This document shows positions 1-13,600 of a stretch of 64,000 bases of DNA, piece after piece. Every line of letters begins with the position of its first letter. Within the stretch, counting starts at the first letter, position 1. Under the pieces are notes generated by a model. The model was not told the DNA's origin and made no database searches. It saw only the letters and a program-made list of their open reading frames with translations. The position numbers were made by a program, and so were the translations under genes. The DNA is from Ephydatia muelleri. Taxonomy: Eukaryota; Porifera; Demospongiae; Spongillida; Spongillidae. The stretch covers positions 4,631,911 through 4,695,910 of the forward strand of contig JABACO010000018.1 in the NCBI GenBank assembly GCA_013339895.1. The letters are read 5' to 3'.

Positions 1-78
1 GGCAGTGAAGGAGGAGAAGTAGAGGGCAGGGCTGAAGAACAAGAGAAAGAAGGAAAAGTGAGCCAGTTGATTTCATAG
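1..78 (+). CDS. Possible C-terminal tail of an upstream gene (partial)
   Basis: Frame 1 is open from the first base to a TAG at 76-78 and encodes about 25 residues rich in Glu, Gly and Lys, ending in QLIS. The composition is coding-like, and no gene signal follows for about 1 kb, which fits the end of a gene whose body lies left of the window. It is too short to assign to a family, and a chance open frame is possible. Confidence 0.25.
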   Translation, partial: GSEGGEVEGRAEEQEKEGKVSQLIS

Positions 79-734
79 CTCTCCTCAAGATACTGCTAGA
101 TATCCATAAAAGCAGCTCCATTTTATGTCATTTATATTTCGTCTTCTGTTTCTTTTGTACTTGTCCCTTTAGTTCAAAGAACGCTGGGCAGTCGTGAAGA
201 ATTGGATGAGATCCAGGAAGTCACACAAAGGAGCTAGGGGTTAATGTCTCCGCTGTAGGGAGGTGTCTGTGACTCACTGTAGGTGTTTCGTGGTTGCAAA
301 GGAACTGCACTTCAACAGCAGAGCTCACAGTTACATATTCTCAAGTCTTTGTTACGTTTTTGTACATGTTTGTATATGTACGATTGATATACATGTGTAC
401 CTCTGTACTATATAGGCAATGAAACATTACAGCCTTATCATTAAAACCTCTTTGAAAACCTCATATTTTCGGTTTGACCGACCACACGACGCATAAAGTA
501 AAAGTTTATCCACCTGTATATGATTTACTTGTCCAGGCCAATTTGAACTTATAGGTAGGTTTTTAAAATGTTAGCACGTAATGGCGCCATGCACATGATG
601 AAAACAGCAAAATCACACAAAGCTGCCACATGGTCGAAGCAAGTTTTGATTTTTAAATCCTCTGTAAAATCATTGTGTAATTGAACATTAAAATCAGACA
701 AGTGTGATTTTTACTGTTCAATCATGATGATTAC

Positions 735-813
735 AAAATGACTTGTTTGCGACGAGGTCTGGGAACGCTTATTTAAAATGTCTTCCCAGACCTCGTCGCA
801 CACAAGTCATTTT
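735..813. repeat. 79-bp foldback palindrome
   Basis: The arms AAAATGACTTGT and ACAAGTCATTTT enclose a second matching block (CGACGAGGTCTGGGA and TCCCAGACCTCGTCG) around a roughly 20-bp loop. There is no coding capacity. It looks like a small MITE or foldback element. Confidence 0.8.
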
Positions 814-983
814 GACTGACAATGTGACGTGACAATCGATCGTTTAGCTAGCTTAGCTGTGCTGTCGTAATCGAACAAGAAGACCAGTAAATAAGGCTGA
901 GTTTCGTGTCGCAAACCCGTGCCTTTTGAATTGCCATTAGTACGTAACGAAAACACACGATTCGAAAGTCTGAAGCTGTTAAC

Positions 984-1006
984 CAGAGATAATAATATTA
1001 TCTCTG
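984..1006. repeat. 23-bp palindrome, CAGAGATAAT family
   Basis: The arms CAGAGATAAT and ATTATCTCTG flank a 3-bp centre. The same arms form the 26-bp palindrome at 18715-18740, so this is a recurring short unit rather than a chance palindrome. Confidence 0.6.
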
Positions 1007-1059
1007 CCTCACGTCGTTAATAAAACTTCCATTACTTAATTATTGTCGGGTCGTGCCCA

Positions 1060-1270
1060 CTACATGGCAACATGTCAGGTATGTAAACCTCTTCTCGAGC
1101 GCCTTGCCTTGTACTTGGAACAGATTGTTGCCATAGTGAGTAGCGATGTGTATAAGGAAAGGAATAAAAACCATGAGAATTGAGATCGTCTGCGCTATTC
1201 TTTAAAGAGGTGAACGAAACTGAGTGCTGATACTGAACTATATATCCAGAAGGAGGCTTGTTGTTTCACA
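1060..1270 (+). pseudogene. Decayed duplicate of the gene A 5' block
   Basis: This stretch repeats the layout of 1610-1900: a mini-exon ATGTCAG (1072-1078) followed by GTATGT, an intron with the same landmarks (a GCCTTG..., an ACAGATTG... and a TAAGG..AGGGAT-like block), and the start of exon 2 (GGTGAAC near 1209), then a scrambled exon 2 fragment (AAGGAGGCTTGTT near 1250). The reading frame is lost soon after. Related blocks lie near 19870-20040 (copy C) and 56060-56200 (gene D), so this appears to be a local duplication of the 5' end of gene A. Transcription could still start here and splice to 1760. Confidence 0.55.
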
Positions 1271-1465
1271 ACTGCACAACTGCATGTGACTTGGTTCGCC
1301 TGTCGGTGCCATAAGCTCCTGTTGATCGAGATACATGTACCAGCTGAGCAGAGCGCGCATTCAACATGAACTGGTTCAATCCATTAGGTGCAGCATTGTA
1401 CCCATGGTGGTCATTGGAAGGTCTCCTCCTTCACCATGCACCACTGCAAACACTATTCAGCATTT

Positions 1466-1581
1466 GGTGTGTGTGTGTGTGTGTGTGTGGTGTGTGTGTG
1501 TTGTGTAGTGTGTGTTTGTGTGTGCGTGTGTCTGTGTGTGTGTATGTGTGGTGTGTGGTGTGTGTAGTGTGTGTGTGTGCA
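1466..1581 (+). repeat. Interrupted (GT)n microsatellite
   Basis: GT dinucleotides with scattered interruptions lie between the two duplicate 5' blocks. Open frames across it on both strands are artefacts of the low-complexity sequence. Confidence 0.9.
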
Positions 1582-1618
1582 GCGTTATAGCAGTATATCA
1601 TGTGATGCATGTTCTCAC

Positions 1619-4600
1619 ATGTCAGGTACATAATGCTTCTTGAGTACTTGCCTTGCCTTTAACAGATTGATGTCATTAGTGTAGTTAAGACTGTAAGGGA
1701 AGGGATGACAACCATGGGATCCTCTTGTACTAATAGTACTTTGTTTCTTTAATTAAAAGGTGAACAAGGCAATTATATACTTCTGAGAGATCGAAAAGTG
1801 GAAACTGCTCCTTGGTTTTTTCTTGGTCTGTATACTAAGAAGGAGGCTTCAAGAGGGGACCTGTTTGTTCGAAAAGGAGGCTTGTTATACCCTAATGGAA
1901 ATGAAAGTGCCACTTTTGAATTTCACAATGAAAGCGAAAACATTGCACCACTTGACAGTGTGCAGTATAACCTTCTCAAAGCAATCCCAACAGCTAAGGG
2001 GCGTTTCTCTGTTTTTATGACTCCTGGCTGGATGGACTGGGGTGGTGATGTGAAGAAAGGTGATGAGGTCTACATACGTGTGATAAAAGATGGCATGGAG
2101 TGTTGCTCTACTGCTGTTGTCCGCTATATTGGAACCATAACTAGAGATAATCCCGAGACACTGTTTGGAGTGGAAATAACTGTGAGTTTGAATATTTGCA
2201 TAAGTGTGGTATGCACATTGCAGGGTTTGAAATAATTTTTTCACACGTACTGTCAAATTGCCAGTACAAAGCTAGATTTATCCTGTCAAATTCAAAATTT
2301 GTCCTGTCAGTTCACACGGTACCCATGCAAACACTTGACCCATCAAATTAAGTGTAAATTGAATATGCATACATGTAAGTACAACAACTGTGAGTATCGA
2401 CTGCTGCTGTTGTTGAAATCAAATCAATTATACAGTACTACTAGCGATGTGTTTGTTGTGCTTTTACTTTAATTACTGGTCGTATCACATGTGTATTGCA
2501 AGGATTAGTTTTCACTATGTGTGATCCACTCTTCCCATTTAACATTTTGTTTGATCTCGTGTGGTAGGGTTGTTGCCATGGCACGCATGTGTTACCGCGT
2601 GGTCTTTAAACGAGGAGGCTCTAGATAACGCTCGTTGCCCCCTCCACAAAAAAGGGACTGCTAGCCTCAGCCTAGTCCATTGTTACGCATACAAATCAAT
2701 TTATCCTTCACGAGAGAGTGCTCATGTGGTCGTGTTCATCCGTCTCAAATGTTAGCAAAATTGTCGTGTTGAGCTTGCGATCATTTTCATTAATCCATTC
2801 TCAACTTTTTTGTGACAAACGGCACACTTCAATGCAAGGTCACTCTCATTCAACATGACTCATCCGCCATTTTGTCCAGACATCAATTACTGATCAACGT
2901 TAACTTTGCCCGGAGAATATAAAAATTTGTCCGGAAATTGTCTGGATGTCGACCGCTAATTCGAGCCCTGACATTGAGGCAACAATAAATTGTCCCAACA
3001 ATAGATTATAACGATACTTCTGCATCAGAGTAGATTTGTTCGTACATTTATTATGATAAACTTCACTGTCTTTTCTAACACTACCTCATAAACACTTGTG
3101 TATGAAATGTGCTCACTATACATGTACTGTAGCTGTTTCCTTTGGGAGATATATAACCTTTTTTTAAAAGGTTGAGTTTTATATCATTGTGAGTGGTTGG
3201 TATGCTACATGGATCAGTGGGATGTTGGTGACCCTACTACTGTATAATGGAACTATTGTATGCCTATGTCATCTATCAGAAAATAGATGTGTGTTAGCTC
3301 ATCACTTATCATAGATTATCATCTATTGTCAGGTGTAGATTGCAATACCAAGATTTGCATTGTCATGTAAGGGGGTGAATGTGTGAGGGTTATTAAAGTG
3401 GTTAGTGTGCTGGTTGCTCTGGTACATGTAAGTATCAATTTGGTGTGCCTCACGGGTGGAGATCATAGACCTGTAGTCCTTCACAATCATATGACATAAA
3501 AAGGAGAAAGAAGCTGGGTTTTTTTTTCCTGATACTTTCCTTTTATTCTAGTCTTATTGTCATTCCGCACTGTAAACAGCATCATTTCTAAAGGTCATTA
3601 TTCTGGTAATGTTAATTATTTAACTATTGACTAGGTCATTTGATACATTAGTGCAGATACAAGGAAACCTCTGATGTTGTGATAACTGTTGCACATGTAT
3701 ACTTCTCAATGAGAACAATATTCACTATGTCACCAATCAAAACTGAAAGTGTCAAAACAAAAGGTTTCTTTTTTGCCCTCTAGCAACATTAAGTTGAATG
3801 ATGAAGTGTTTACATGTACATACTTACTTGTCCTGAGCATCACAAAAGGAGTACATTTATACACCATAGAAGTAGAAAGTTTCGTCTTTCTTTAATAGGT
3901 CCCAGGTGACTTTGGCAAGGCAAACTTGTTGTATGCATGTACGTTCTTTAGAACTCTGGTGAAAATCTAATTTACTACTCCAACAACATAAAGAAAAACA
4001 AGAACTGTACAATGTGATGTTTGTGTAGACCTTCCTCAGCAAAACAAAGATATACATGTATTAACTTTACAATACATCATCTTGAACTCAGAGTCACATA
4101 TGGGGTAGTTTCAGATAAATCGTAATCATGTGATCTGATGTGCAGAAACAATGTTTTGTACAGCATAGCGCTCACTTTGACGAAGCATATCAGAATCCCA
4201 AAAGAAATTATGTCGTCGCAATTTCTGCTCAAAAACTCAAAAGGGAAATTAGCAGAACTCCAAATAGTAGAAGGCTGAATATGTTGGTGTTGCAGTGGCT
4301 TGTCTCTGCAGGCTGCTCCTTAATGGATGGCTTCAGATATGCTTGAAGACACCCTTCTGGACCGGTTTGTCATAGAATGTATTGGCTTCTTTCTCTGCTT
4401 TGCAAGATTTTTTTCTCCGTCATTTTTTCTTCTTCTGCTTATGGAGTTTTCCCCTCAAGGATATTGTGGTCCTGACCCTCTAAATATCCATATGCTTAGA
4501 CCCTGCCAGACACTACCACTTTGTTCTGATGTTTGTTAGCTATGTTTGGATCTATGTGCACTGTCTGTGAGTGTTGTGTTGTTGTAATTGACATGGTGAC

Positions 4601-7600
4601 CAATGTTTGGACCTCCACTGGTATGGGTACAGGTACCTGGGATTGTGTGATAGTTGCCAATAACAACCTCAATATATGTAATGAATACTTTCCCACAGGA
4701 CTCCAGATATTATGGATATGGTACCTCTGATGGAACGTTGAATAAAGTCCACTACTTCACCTGTCCAGACAACAATGGTCTATTTTTGTCACTGGCTTCG
4801 GTAGCCAAGCAACCAGATTGGTTGAAGCTGGAGTACCGTCCAAGAAGAAATGGTCCTCCTATTACAGAAGGAATGCAAAAGGATGACAACATTGCTCCCA
4901 TTCCAGCAAAAAGAAGTACCAAAGAACCACCTCAGGCATCAGCATCACAAAACATGGAGGCTAAAACTGCTAACATTGACACTCATCCATTACCTCATGG
5001 AACAAGAGTGATGATAATGACAAAGGATGGGAGGAAAGTCAAGGGAACAGTCAAGTGGGCAGGAGAGCTTCCACTAGAAGGTGCAGACCCAAAGAAGAAG
5101 ATACCAGTGTATGGTGTAGAAACAGTAAGTTTTCTTGTGACAATGTTTATGATTGACTTTGTGGTTAATATTTCTCTATGCATGTATATCACGGCTGTTA
5201 AGCTCCGTAGAAACATTGGACATTTACTACGCGCGCGCCGCGTTATAAGAAATATTGAAATGCCCCTTAACAACAGACCTAGTTACCGACAAATCTTCAC
5301 CCTGTTACAGCATTTTGAATAGAAGCCCTGGGTTTTTTTAAGTTCCAGCATGCATACCATCTCAGGCCATAGTGATATCATATTTATTTTATTTTTTGGT
5401 AGATGCATCGCAGCGGTTATTTATGCTCTTACCAAACCACTAATCATCCTGTATTACGAAGCGTGCAGTTTTGTCGAATAAGACAACTACGAATTTTAAA
5501 AATACAATCAATTTGGATACTGATGGCAGGATTCATGTGTTCAGAGGGTTTTTTCTCTTTGTATTACATTATCGTAAACATCAGGTACAAGAAGCGCGGT
5601 TGATACGAACGTGCTGGCTACTTCATACGTTAACTTCGTTATTGTCGATTTATCTCTGGCCTTGCAGCAACATACTTTTCCTGCAGATTTAAAAACCATT
5701 ACAACCTTATCAGGGCTCATAGAAAGGGAACGCCTAACTAAATTTGCTTGCAAAGCAGACTCTATACTTGATAGTGGTACACTTTCTGGCTGGAGAAGAA
5801 TTCCTTCAATAGCACTTTCAATGGGCAAATAACTACAGCCACTATTCAAATGGAGTTCATAATGACCAAGCTCCAATGGTCATGCACAATTCATATAAAT
5901 CACACTTATTTTTCTTAGAGCATCCTGTACAAAGTTGCTTGCTGGCCATACCATAGAGCCACTTAGAGGTTGTTCATAACAGCAAGGACATGAAAGTGTT
6001 CCAGAGGTTTTCAACCACAAGCAACAACACTGGAAGCATACTGCTGCACCACAGTTAATTAGTTCTACTGGACTGTTAAGAAGCATAATGGACATTTTGC
6101 ATTCACTTTGATAACTGTTTATCCAATGCTGTGGGCATAATAGAAGTGTATGGAACAAGTGGATAAGGTGCAATACACTCCAGGTGTCTGATAACAGTGT
6201 TGATATCTTTGATTGATGGTCTTCCAGATCCAGCTTTCCTCTTTGGCCTTCCACCCAATTGAAGTGATTTCACATGCTCACAAGTACTGCACCTGTCTTC
6301 CATGTGTGGTCCCCAACCACTGAACATAACTGTTGAGTACTTGTAGACCTTTCCTTCATTTAAGACTTTCATGTATGTATGTACAACAATATGGCATGGC
6401 TTGCAAAAATTTGATAGATGGACAGTATCCATGCGGGTAATTGGCAATGTTGATCTCTGCTGAGCTCATGCAGATGAATATTCTGAACACTTGCATTGTA
6501 AACTGGTTCTCTGTTGCGTTGAGATCTAGAATATCGTCCACAAACTCGACATAGCCTGTTTAGATACTCTTGATGTTGTTCCATACTTGTAATTTTTACT
6601 CTGAAACAATAGGAAGTGCAGAAACCCGATTTTCTGACGTACGATCGCACGTCTTTGCAAATGCACAACGGGCGAGGAAAAAACCCTCTGTTCACCAAAC
6701 CTTCACAGAATTACTATGATACGATTGCTGTATAGGAAGGTATTAATTTTATACTTGGGAAAACTGCAGGTTACTTCCAAGACAAATTACTTTGATAGCG
6801 GTACGACGAATTCTCTAAAACCACGATTGTTTATCACGTGCGCACAAGCAACGTAATAGCAATTCTTAAATGCGTATACGTACAGCTAGCTTCGGTAGTG
6901 TGTGAGTTGTGCAGAATGCTATGTTTTAAACTAGTCTACACTGTTAGATGCCCTTAAAAGTGGGCGACAAAGTTGTTATTCGGTTGCTATGATAGTTGCT
7001 AGGCTAGTGATCAGATATTCCGCAAACATCTATTTAGCCGCAATATGCATGAGGCCAAACAGCCGTGATATAGAATAGTTGCAATCAGTAATAAAGCTAG
7101 TGGCATTGCATTTATCCATCAGGACAGCTCTGTGTAGGATTGGCTCCTAGGGTGTGGTTGTGGATCGAGGCATTGCTTTCTCCACTTGAACATTGGCTTA
7201 CAACCCATCAAAGACATGACACATGCTTTTGTATGTACATACAACATGCACTCTGTTCAACTGTGCTGTTCAGTGGTGCATTAGGTCAACACATGAATAT
7301 CCTCTCCTCCTTAGGACCCAATGTACATGTACATGTGTAAACGTTAGGTCTGTGTCATCGTCCTCATTCTTGTTTCCTTCCTTTTACACCACCATTGCCA
7401 TCCAATCCTATATCAGAATTTTTTATTCTCTTGTTGCTTCAGATGCTATGTGTTTTTCCAGCAACCGCTGAAAGCTCACAACATATCAATATCTGCATTG
7501 AAAGAGGATGAATCATTCATCCGTGTTCATGTGTAATTGCATTACCATAATGAGACAATGTGAAACATGCACATGCCTGGCATTAAAACAAGACTAAAGA

Positions 7601-10600
7601 GTTGCAATAATTGTATTTGTACTGATTGTGTGTATCAGAGCTGCAGTTTGTGGCTCTTTTAGTGGAGTGTAAATAATAGTTAGGCTGTATCACAAAACAG
7701 CTAACTAAAAATAATAATAGGATGATTAAGTGGGATGCAATCCAGCCATTTAGCCCAATCAAAGCTTTTGCACCTCCACTGCCTCTGCAAAATGTGTCCT
7801 ACCCTAGATCAAGCAAGGTGACCATCACCACCTAGCACGTCCCACTATGTGAGCTATGCAAAGTTGGTTATGACCTTAAACTTGGAGCAAGAGTCAAGAA
7901 CAGAAGATAGAAGTAACACATCACCCTGAGTCATGCTGAATGTTAGCCTGGCACTTACATGGGCTCATTGGTAAAGCTTGCCAAATGCTCTGCTCCTCCT
8001 AGATTGCTGAAAACACCACAGCCACCTGAACAGTACATCAGTCCAAGAATCCTTTTGCTCCTGTTCCCACTCACCATGTCAACAATGCCCCATTGTACTC
8101 ATGAATGGCTGATATCCTACATGTCTTTTAAAAGATATTTCTCTGGGTCGTCAAGTAGGCCTCCATAGTAACCTCTCAATATGCGAGCATTTAGTGAATC
8201 TAATATGTGTGAAATTCCAGATTCACTAACAGCAAAATCGTAGACCCTAATGTAGTCAATGTTAGGGGACCCCCATTGGTGACAAGTTCTTTGAACAGAG
8301 TAGTGTCATCCAGCAGAACCTAACTGGGCTGACGGCTCTCCTCCACCAGTTGAAGAAAACCAGTAAATTGCATTGCATGTGTGTGGGATTGCGCAAATCA
8401 TTTTTAATTGCTACGTGCTACTTCATCTCCTACTCCTGAAATCATTTATCTGGCAATCTTTCTGTGAGTCCACCACAGCTGACTTATTTGCTAACAGTAC
8501 AAGCCTTTTTTAGTCCTAGTCAGGGTGATCTGGGTGCATGCATGTCCTTGGTTTACCTTTTGCTCTGCAGCCTACTTGCAATTTGTTCTGTGTTTACCAT
8601 GGCATGTGAACTACCTTAAAAAACTGTGCACATGAATTTTTCTCCTTGAAGAATTAAATTTATTTGATATCACTGCAGTGGTCCATGCAACAAAACTAAG
8701 AAAGCACTAGTCCAGTGCCATCATTGAATCAACTTAGGATACATGATCCTGCATTCCATTCAGGTGCACTGATCATCTCTTTAGAGGGGGGTTTTATATA
8801 AAGGTGCAATATAGCTTTTGTTTCCAAAATTGGAATTGGCTGATGATGGCGTTAGTTCAACAGATTTGGACTATCAATGTGGAACACACAAAATACAAAA
8901 GTTGAAACACATGCAGATTGAAGTAGTTACAGGAGGGAATGCCACAGGATTATTTTTTCATCATTGTTGAAACTAGATGAGTCATACATCACAGGCACAT
9001 TTGGTTTTCTCTGCTTTAAACCACTGCAAATGACATCGAAGAATGATGTATCTTTACTGTAGCAATGGGGGAATTATACTACCAGTTAGAAATATGTGTT
9101 TCTAATACATCATGCAGCTCCCTCATGTTTTGTTTCCAGGAACCATGTCATATTACCAACAAAACTGGCTCAATGAACACTCTTAGGTGTATACAGTGAA
9201 GTCTATTTTGTATAGCTTGCATCTTATGATAAGTCAGTATAATATGTCAGTACACTACTGATGTGCTACGTATGGGATCGTTTCCACGAAAAGGGACCTA
9301 ACGCGCATGTTTTTCAAGATTTCAAATTCTTTGATATTCTGGAAGTCTGAAATGTCCTCTACACATTGCTTCTTTTCTTACGCACTGAGAATTAGAGTAT
9401 CTGTCATGGAGTTGTAAGGCTCTGAATATTTAAATAGCCATACATTTCAACACAAGCGTTACATTTCTATTATGTGTACTGGAAATCTTATAATGTATGT
9501 GTTAGGTTCTTTTTGCTGAAATAATCCCATATATGTATTTTGTTCAGTTGCAGGTTTAATCTGCCTATAAGCTGGCTCTTTCATGAATGGAAGACCTAGA
9601 ACTTAATCATTACAATAGTGTATCCCAAGCTGAATCCCACCTTTATAGATTTATTATTCACCCTAAATTTGCACTGGAATTATTATATCGATATCAATTT
9701 TGCCCATCATCATCCTCTTGTGACTTTCCATAATATTAATTCTTATTAATCTCTGTACTGTATATCTTGGCATCTAATTGTTTGCAACTACATGTACTTT
9801 ATTGTAAAACAGAGTTGTGCAGCCCACTCGGTTTTCAAACTACTCATGTATATTTGTTGATTTTGTTCACACTGTGTGTTTTAAGATATCCATGTCAGTT
9901 ACAACCAGTTCGAACAGTTGTAGTAAGTTCATGTTAGGGTATTTATTTCACAAGTGACCCCTGTGTTCAAATGTACAGTGTATTTGGATGCAATTGTAAA
10001 ATGTATTGGCTGAAATAGAATTCTGAACTGGGATTACAGCATTGTTTTGGCACCAATTGTGTGTGTACTGTTCTCCAGGTTTTAATCCCACTTTTTAAAT
10101 TACATTTTTGACCAGGATATCTATATAAACTATGAACCCATCGAGCCTGTGGTAGTCCTGCAAGGGAGGCCTCAGTTGAGAGTTGGTCATGGTCATGGCA
10201 GGGTATTTATCCCACAAGCAATGGTCGAACAAGATGAGCAAATAAATGATTCTGGCAATACAGAAAGAAACACATTTGGTATAAAAGATATCCATAAGGA
10301 GGCAACAGTGGATAGTAAGGGACAAGCAGCTTCAAAGCGTGAAAAGGAAAAGGCAGCATTGGCCATGGATCTTGGACCAGAGATAGCAAGGGAGACTAAT
10401 ATTGAAGAACAGATGAAAGCATTGGAGGAATTCAAGAAAGCAAAGCAACGTAAAGATAATTCAGCTGTACAACCAGTTAGATCAACAGCAGATAGTCAGT
10501 ACCCAGCAGTTCAGCACTACTATCATCACAGCAACAGTCAGTTGGGTAGGCAGTCCAGCTACACACAGGACCCACATCAGGGCAGTCATCAACCATCAGT

Positions 10601-13600
10601 TGTGGTAGCAGCTCAAGGAGACTGGGCTGCTCAACAACATCTAGGAATTGGATCTGCTGTTGTCATTTCTAACAGCAATCCTCCAATGTATGGAACCATT
10701 AGATGGATTGGGACAATACCACAAGTAAATGGAAATATAGCTGGGATGGAACTGGTAAGTTACAATACCTAGCTGTTTGTAATTATACATTCACATGCCT
10801 ACAATTCTTCATAACCAAAAGTAATCGATATCTGAGTGCATGTTAACTCATGAAAGAGTATGGTGGGCATAAATGAATCACAAACACTTTGACATAAGTT
10901 GTCGTGGTGTGGTGCATAAGAGAGGGAGAAATGTACATGTATATTCATTCTCTAAGATAAGGTGCGTAGTTATAGAGATCAAGTATTAAGTTAACAGTTT
11001 TCAAGAATCTTTCTGGTACGGATCATACTTCAACATGACTAGAGCTGTCATGAATTTAGTGATGCATATGTAACAAGTGGGGAAGGAAAGAGTTTTTGAA
11101 CTGTTGTACGTGCAATCTAAATATTTCGTTCCAACAGCATTCATTGTAATACTTCTTTGATGCATATTATGAATTTATTCCATCTTCTTTGTAGGAAGCA
11201 CCAATGTATGGATGCTGTACTGATGGTGTTTTGGATGGAGTACGTTATTTTGACTGTCCACCAAACAAGGGATACTTCTGCCTGTTAGAACAGTTGGTGC
11301 CTGACCAAAGGTTTATGGCAAGCAATAAAGATTTGATTCAGAAAAATCGTGAGTTGTTTCTATTTGCTATTTGCCACCAACACCCCCCACCCCCACCCCC
11401 ACCCCGACTTTTTGCTGTTTTGCTTGTATTATTTGAACCTGTATGCAAGGGAATTGGATCTTCATATACAAGATAAAAACCAAAAATGGCTTAAACTAAT
11501 GCCATTTATGTAGAATAACCTTGACCAAGATTGCTGCTGAACTCGAAATAGCCACGTGTTAAATGATATACAGAAAAATGGCTTCAATTTTACATCTTTT
11601 TCAGCATTTCATTAGATTTTAAATGCTGATACTAAGCTGCCAAAAATTATATGGATACCCCCGGGACCTCTCACTTATTAAATGTAAAGGTTAACCCTTA
11701 AGTAGAACTAATTTCTCCAAATTGTTGCAAAACCCGTGGCACCGGACCAATCTTTCCATTTCCATCAATGTGTTTGGAATGTACATGTAAGTTTTTTAAT
11801 CACCCATTGTGTACTTTGAATAAAATTTGTTTATTTGGTCTCTTCATTTGGAACACTGTACATGTGTATTAGTGTAACAAAGGCTCATGTTTGATGTGGT
11901 GAAAGAACGTTTACCCTGATTTCAATGTAACCAGCCAAGTGGCAGAGGGGGGTTTGTGGGTTTAAAATCCTACTCCCCTCTCAGCCCTTCTAGAACATTA
12001 TTCATAGCAAATAATTAGAAAATTCAATTGGTAGGGGTAAATTATTATCCTCCCTAGCTCCACCCTCCTTGTACATCCACCTTTGCAGCCTCTATATTTA
12101 GAATTGTGGGAGAGAACTTTGTTTGATCTGATTTTATATTTTAGTCCATGCTACTGCCAATTTACCTCCTATTGTTATGCGTGTGCTATACAGAATCATT
12201 ACTTGTTATAAGATCTGGTTCCCAGGCCACAAGTGTGCATACGTACAAAATAATATTGCACACATGCAGTGTAGTGGCAGATTACACATATCTGACATGC
12301 ACGATGCACCAGCTGCATGCAGTGAACATTCAAATGCTACATCTGCACTTATATTCTGTGTGTGATATTTGGAATAACTCCTACAATTTTACACAGGAAT
12401 AAAGTCAAATACTAAACAACCATGAAGGATAAAGGGACAAGGATGACAAGGTGTTAAGTTACTCTCCCATCAATATGCCAATGTTACATCATACCTACAC
12501 TGCGCTTTAGAACACAGCAGAATCAAACAACGCTGTGTAAATTAAAATGAGCTGCTTATTTATGTTTGGTAAACTCATTAACTGCAAATTGGTCAAATAT
12601 TCTAAGAATGATGTCAAAGTAGGGCACTGGGCTTGTGCTGCATCTCACTGGCAGTTGAATTAATGGTGCTTGGAGTAAGGAAACTATCCAGACCCTTTCA
12701 CATGTTTGGCCATTGCAAGCTATGAATCTGAGGCCAAAACTTTTGCCAGCCATATGGCTGACATAGTGCCTGGAAGGTCCGATGCAGTACCATTCTAATA
12801 CAGTCACACTCACTTTGATGACTGTTTAATTTAGTGCAGTGTGCAGTCTGTATGTTGTGTGTATGCATTGCAGCTTTTAGGACAACAGATCAGTTTACTT
12901 ATGTGCATGTAGTATATGCGATAGTTGCAGTGAAAAGAGACCTACCGCTTTTTTTTTCTCAAGCTTTCATTTTTTATTACGTTCTAAAAGTCTGAAATGT
13001 CCTATCACAGCAATTCTTATGCACAGGGAATTGGACTTTCTATTACAGTTTGTTGTAAAGCATCTGAAATTTTAATTAGCCAACCATTTCAATGCAAGTG
13101 TTACTGTTCTCTTGCTGCAGTGGTGGATATACAGTGTGGATGGGGTTTCATTTGATTTCAGTTGTGTTTCATTGCTAAAACAGTTACGGAAGTATTAATA
13201 CTTCATGGTTCATGGTTTATATAGGTGTCTGTGTTGTGCTGCATCGACATACCATTTTGAGCATACTAATTGATACTGTACTCTTGTTGCTAATAAAGAA
13301 CCTGCTCAGGCCCTCAGCCTAAACGTTTCCTTTATGGCTACTGTCAGTTACTAACAGTGAAAGCATGTACAGCACTCCATTATTAATAGTTACTATCCTT
13401 TTAAAACTATATTTCTATTGTTCACCTAATTACACAATAGCAGCATAAGTTGCCTTACATCTCCATTAATACACACTGTTATATTCCTGCACATACTTCC
13501 ATAGCCATGAGAGAACAAGGCCAAGCAATAGTGGAACAAGACCAATGCTCCCAGGAGAGAGATCAAGCAATGAAGGAGAGAGATCAAGCAATGAAGGAGA

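Larger units (their letters stand above)
79..1059. other. Intergenic stretch, AT-rich, with two small palindromes
   Basis: No coding exon is recognisable on either strand. The stretch holds a 79-bp foldback (735-813) and a 23-bp palindrome (984-1006) with arms CAGAGATAAT. It probably contains the 3' flank of an upstream gene and the distal promoter of gene A. Confidence 0.5.

Noticed and set aside
1366-1631. Cys/Val-rich and His/Thr-rich small frames
   Set aside because: They are translations of the GT microsatellite.
1823-2256. Alternative frames over gene A exon 2
   Set aside because: They overlap the CAP-Gly1 exon in other frames and are not shared by gene D at the protein level.
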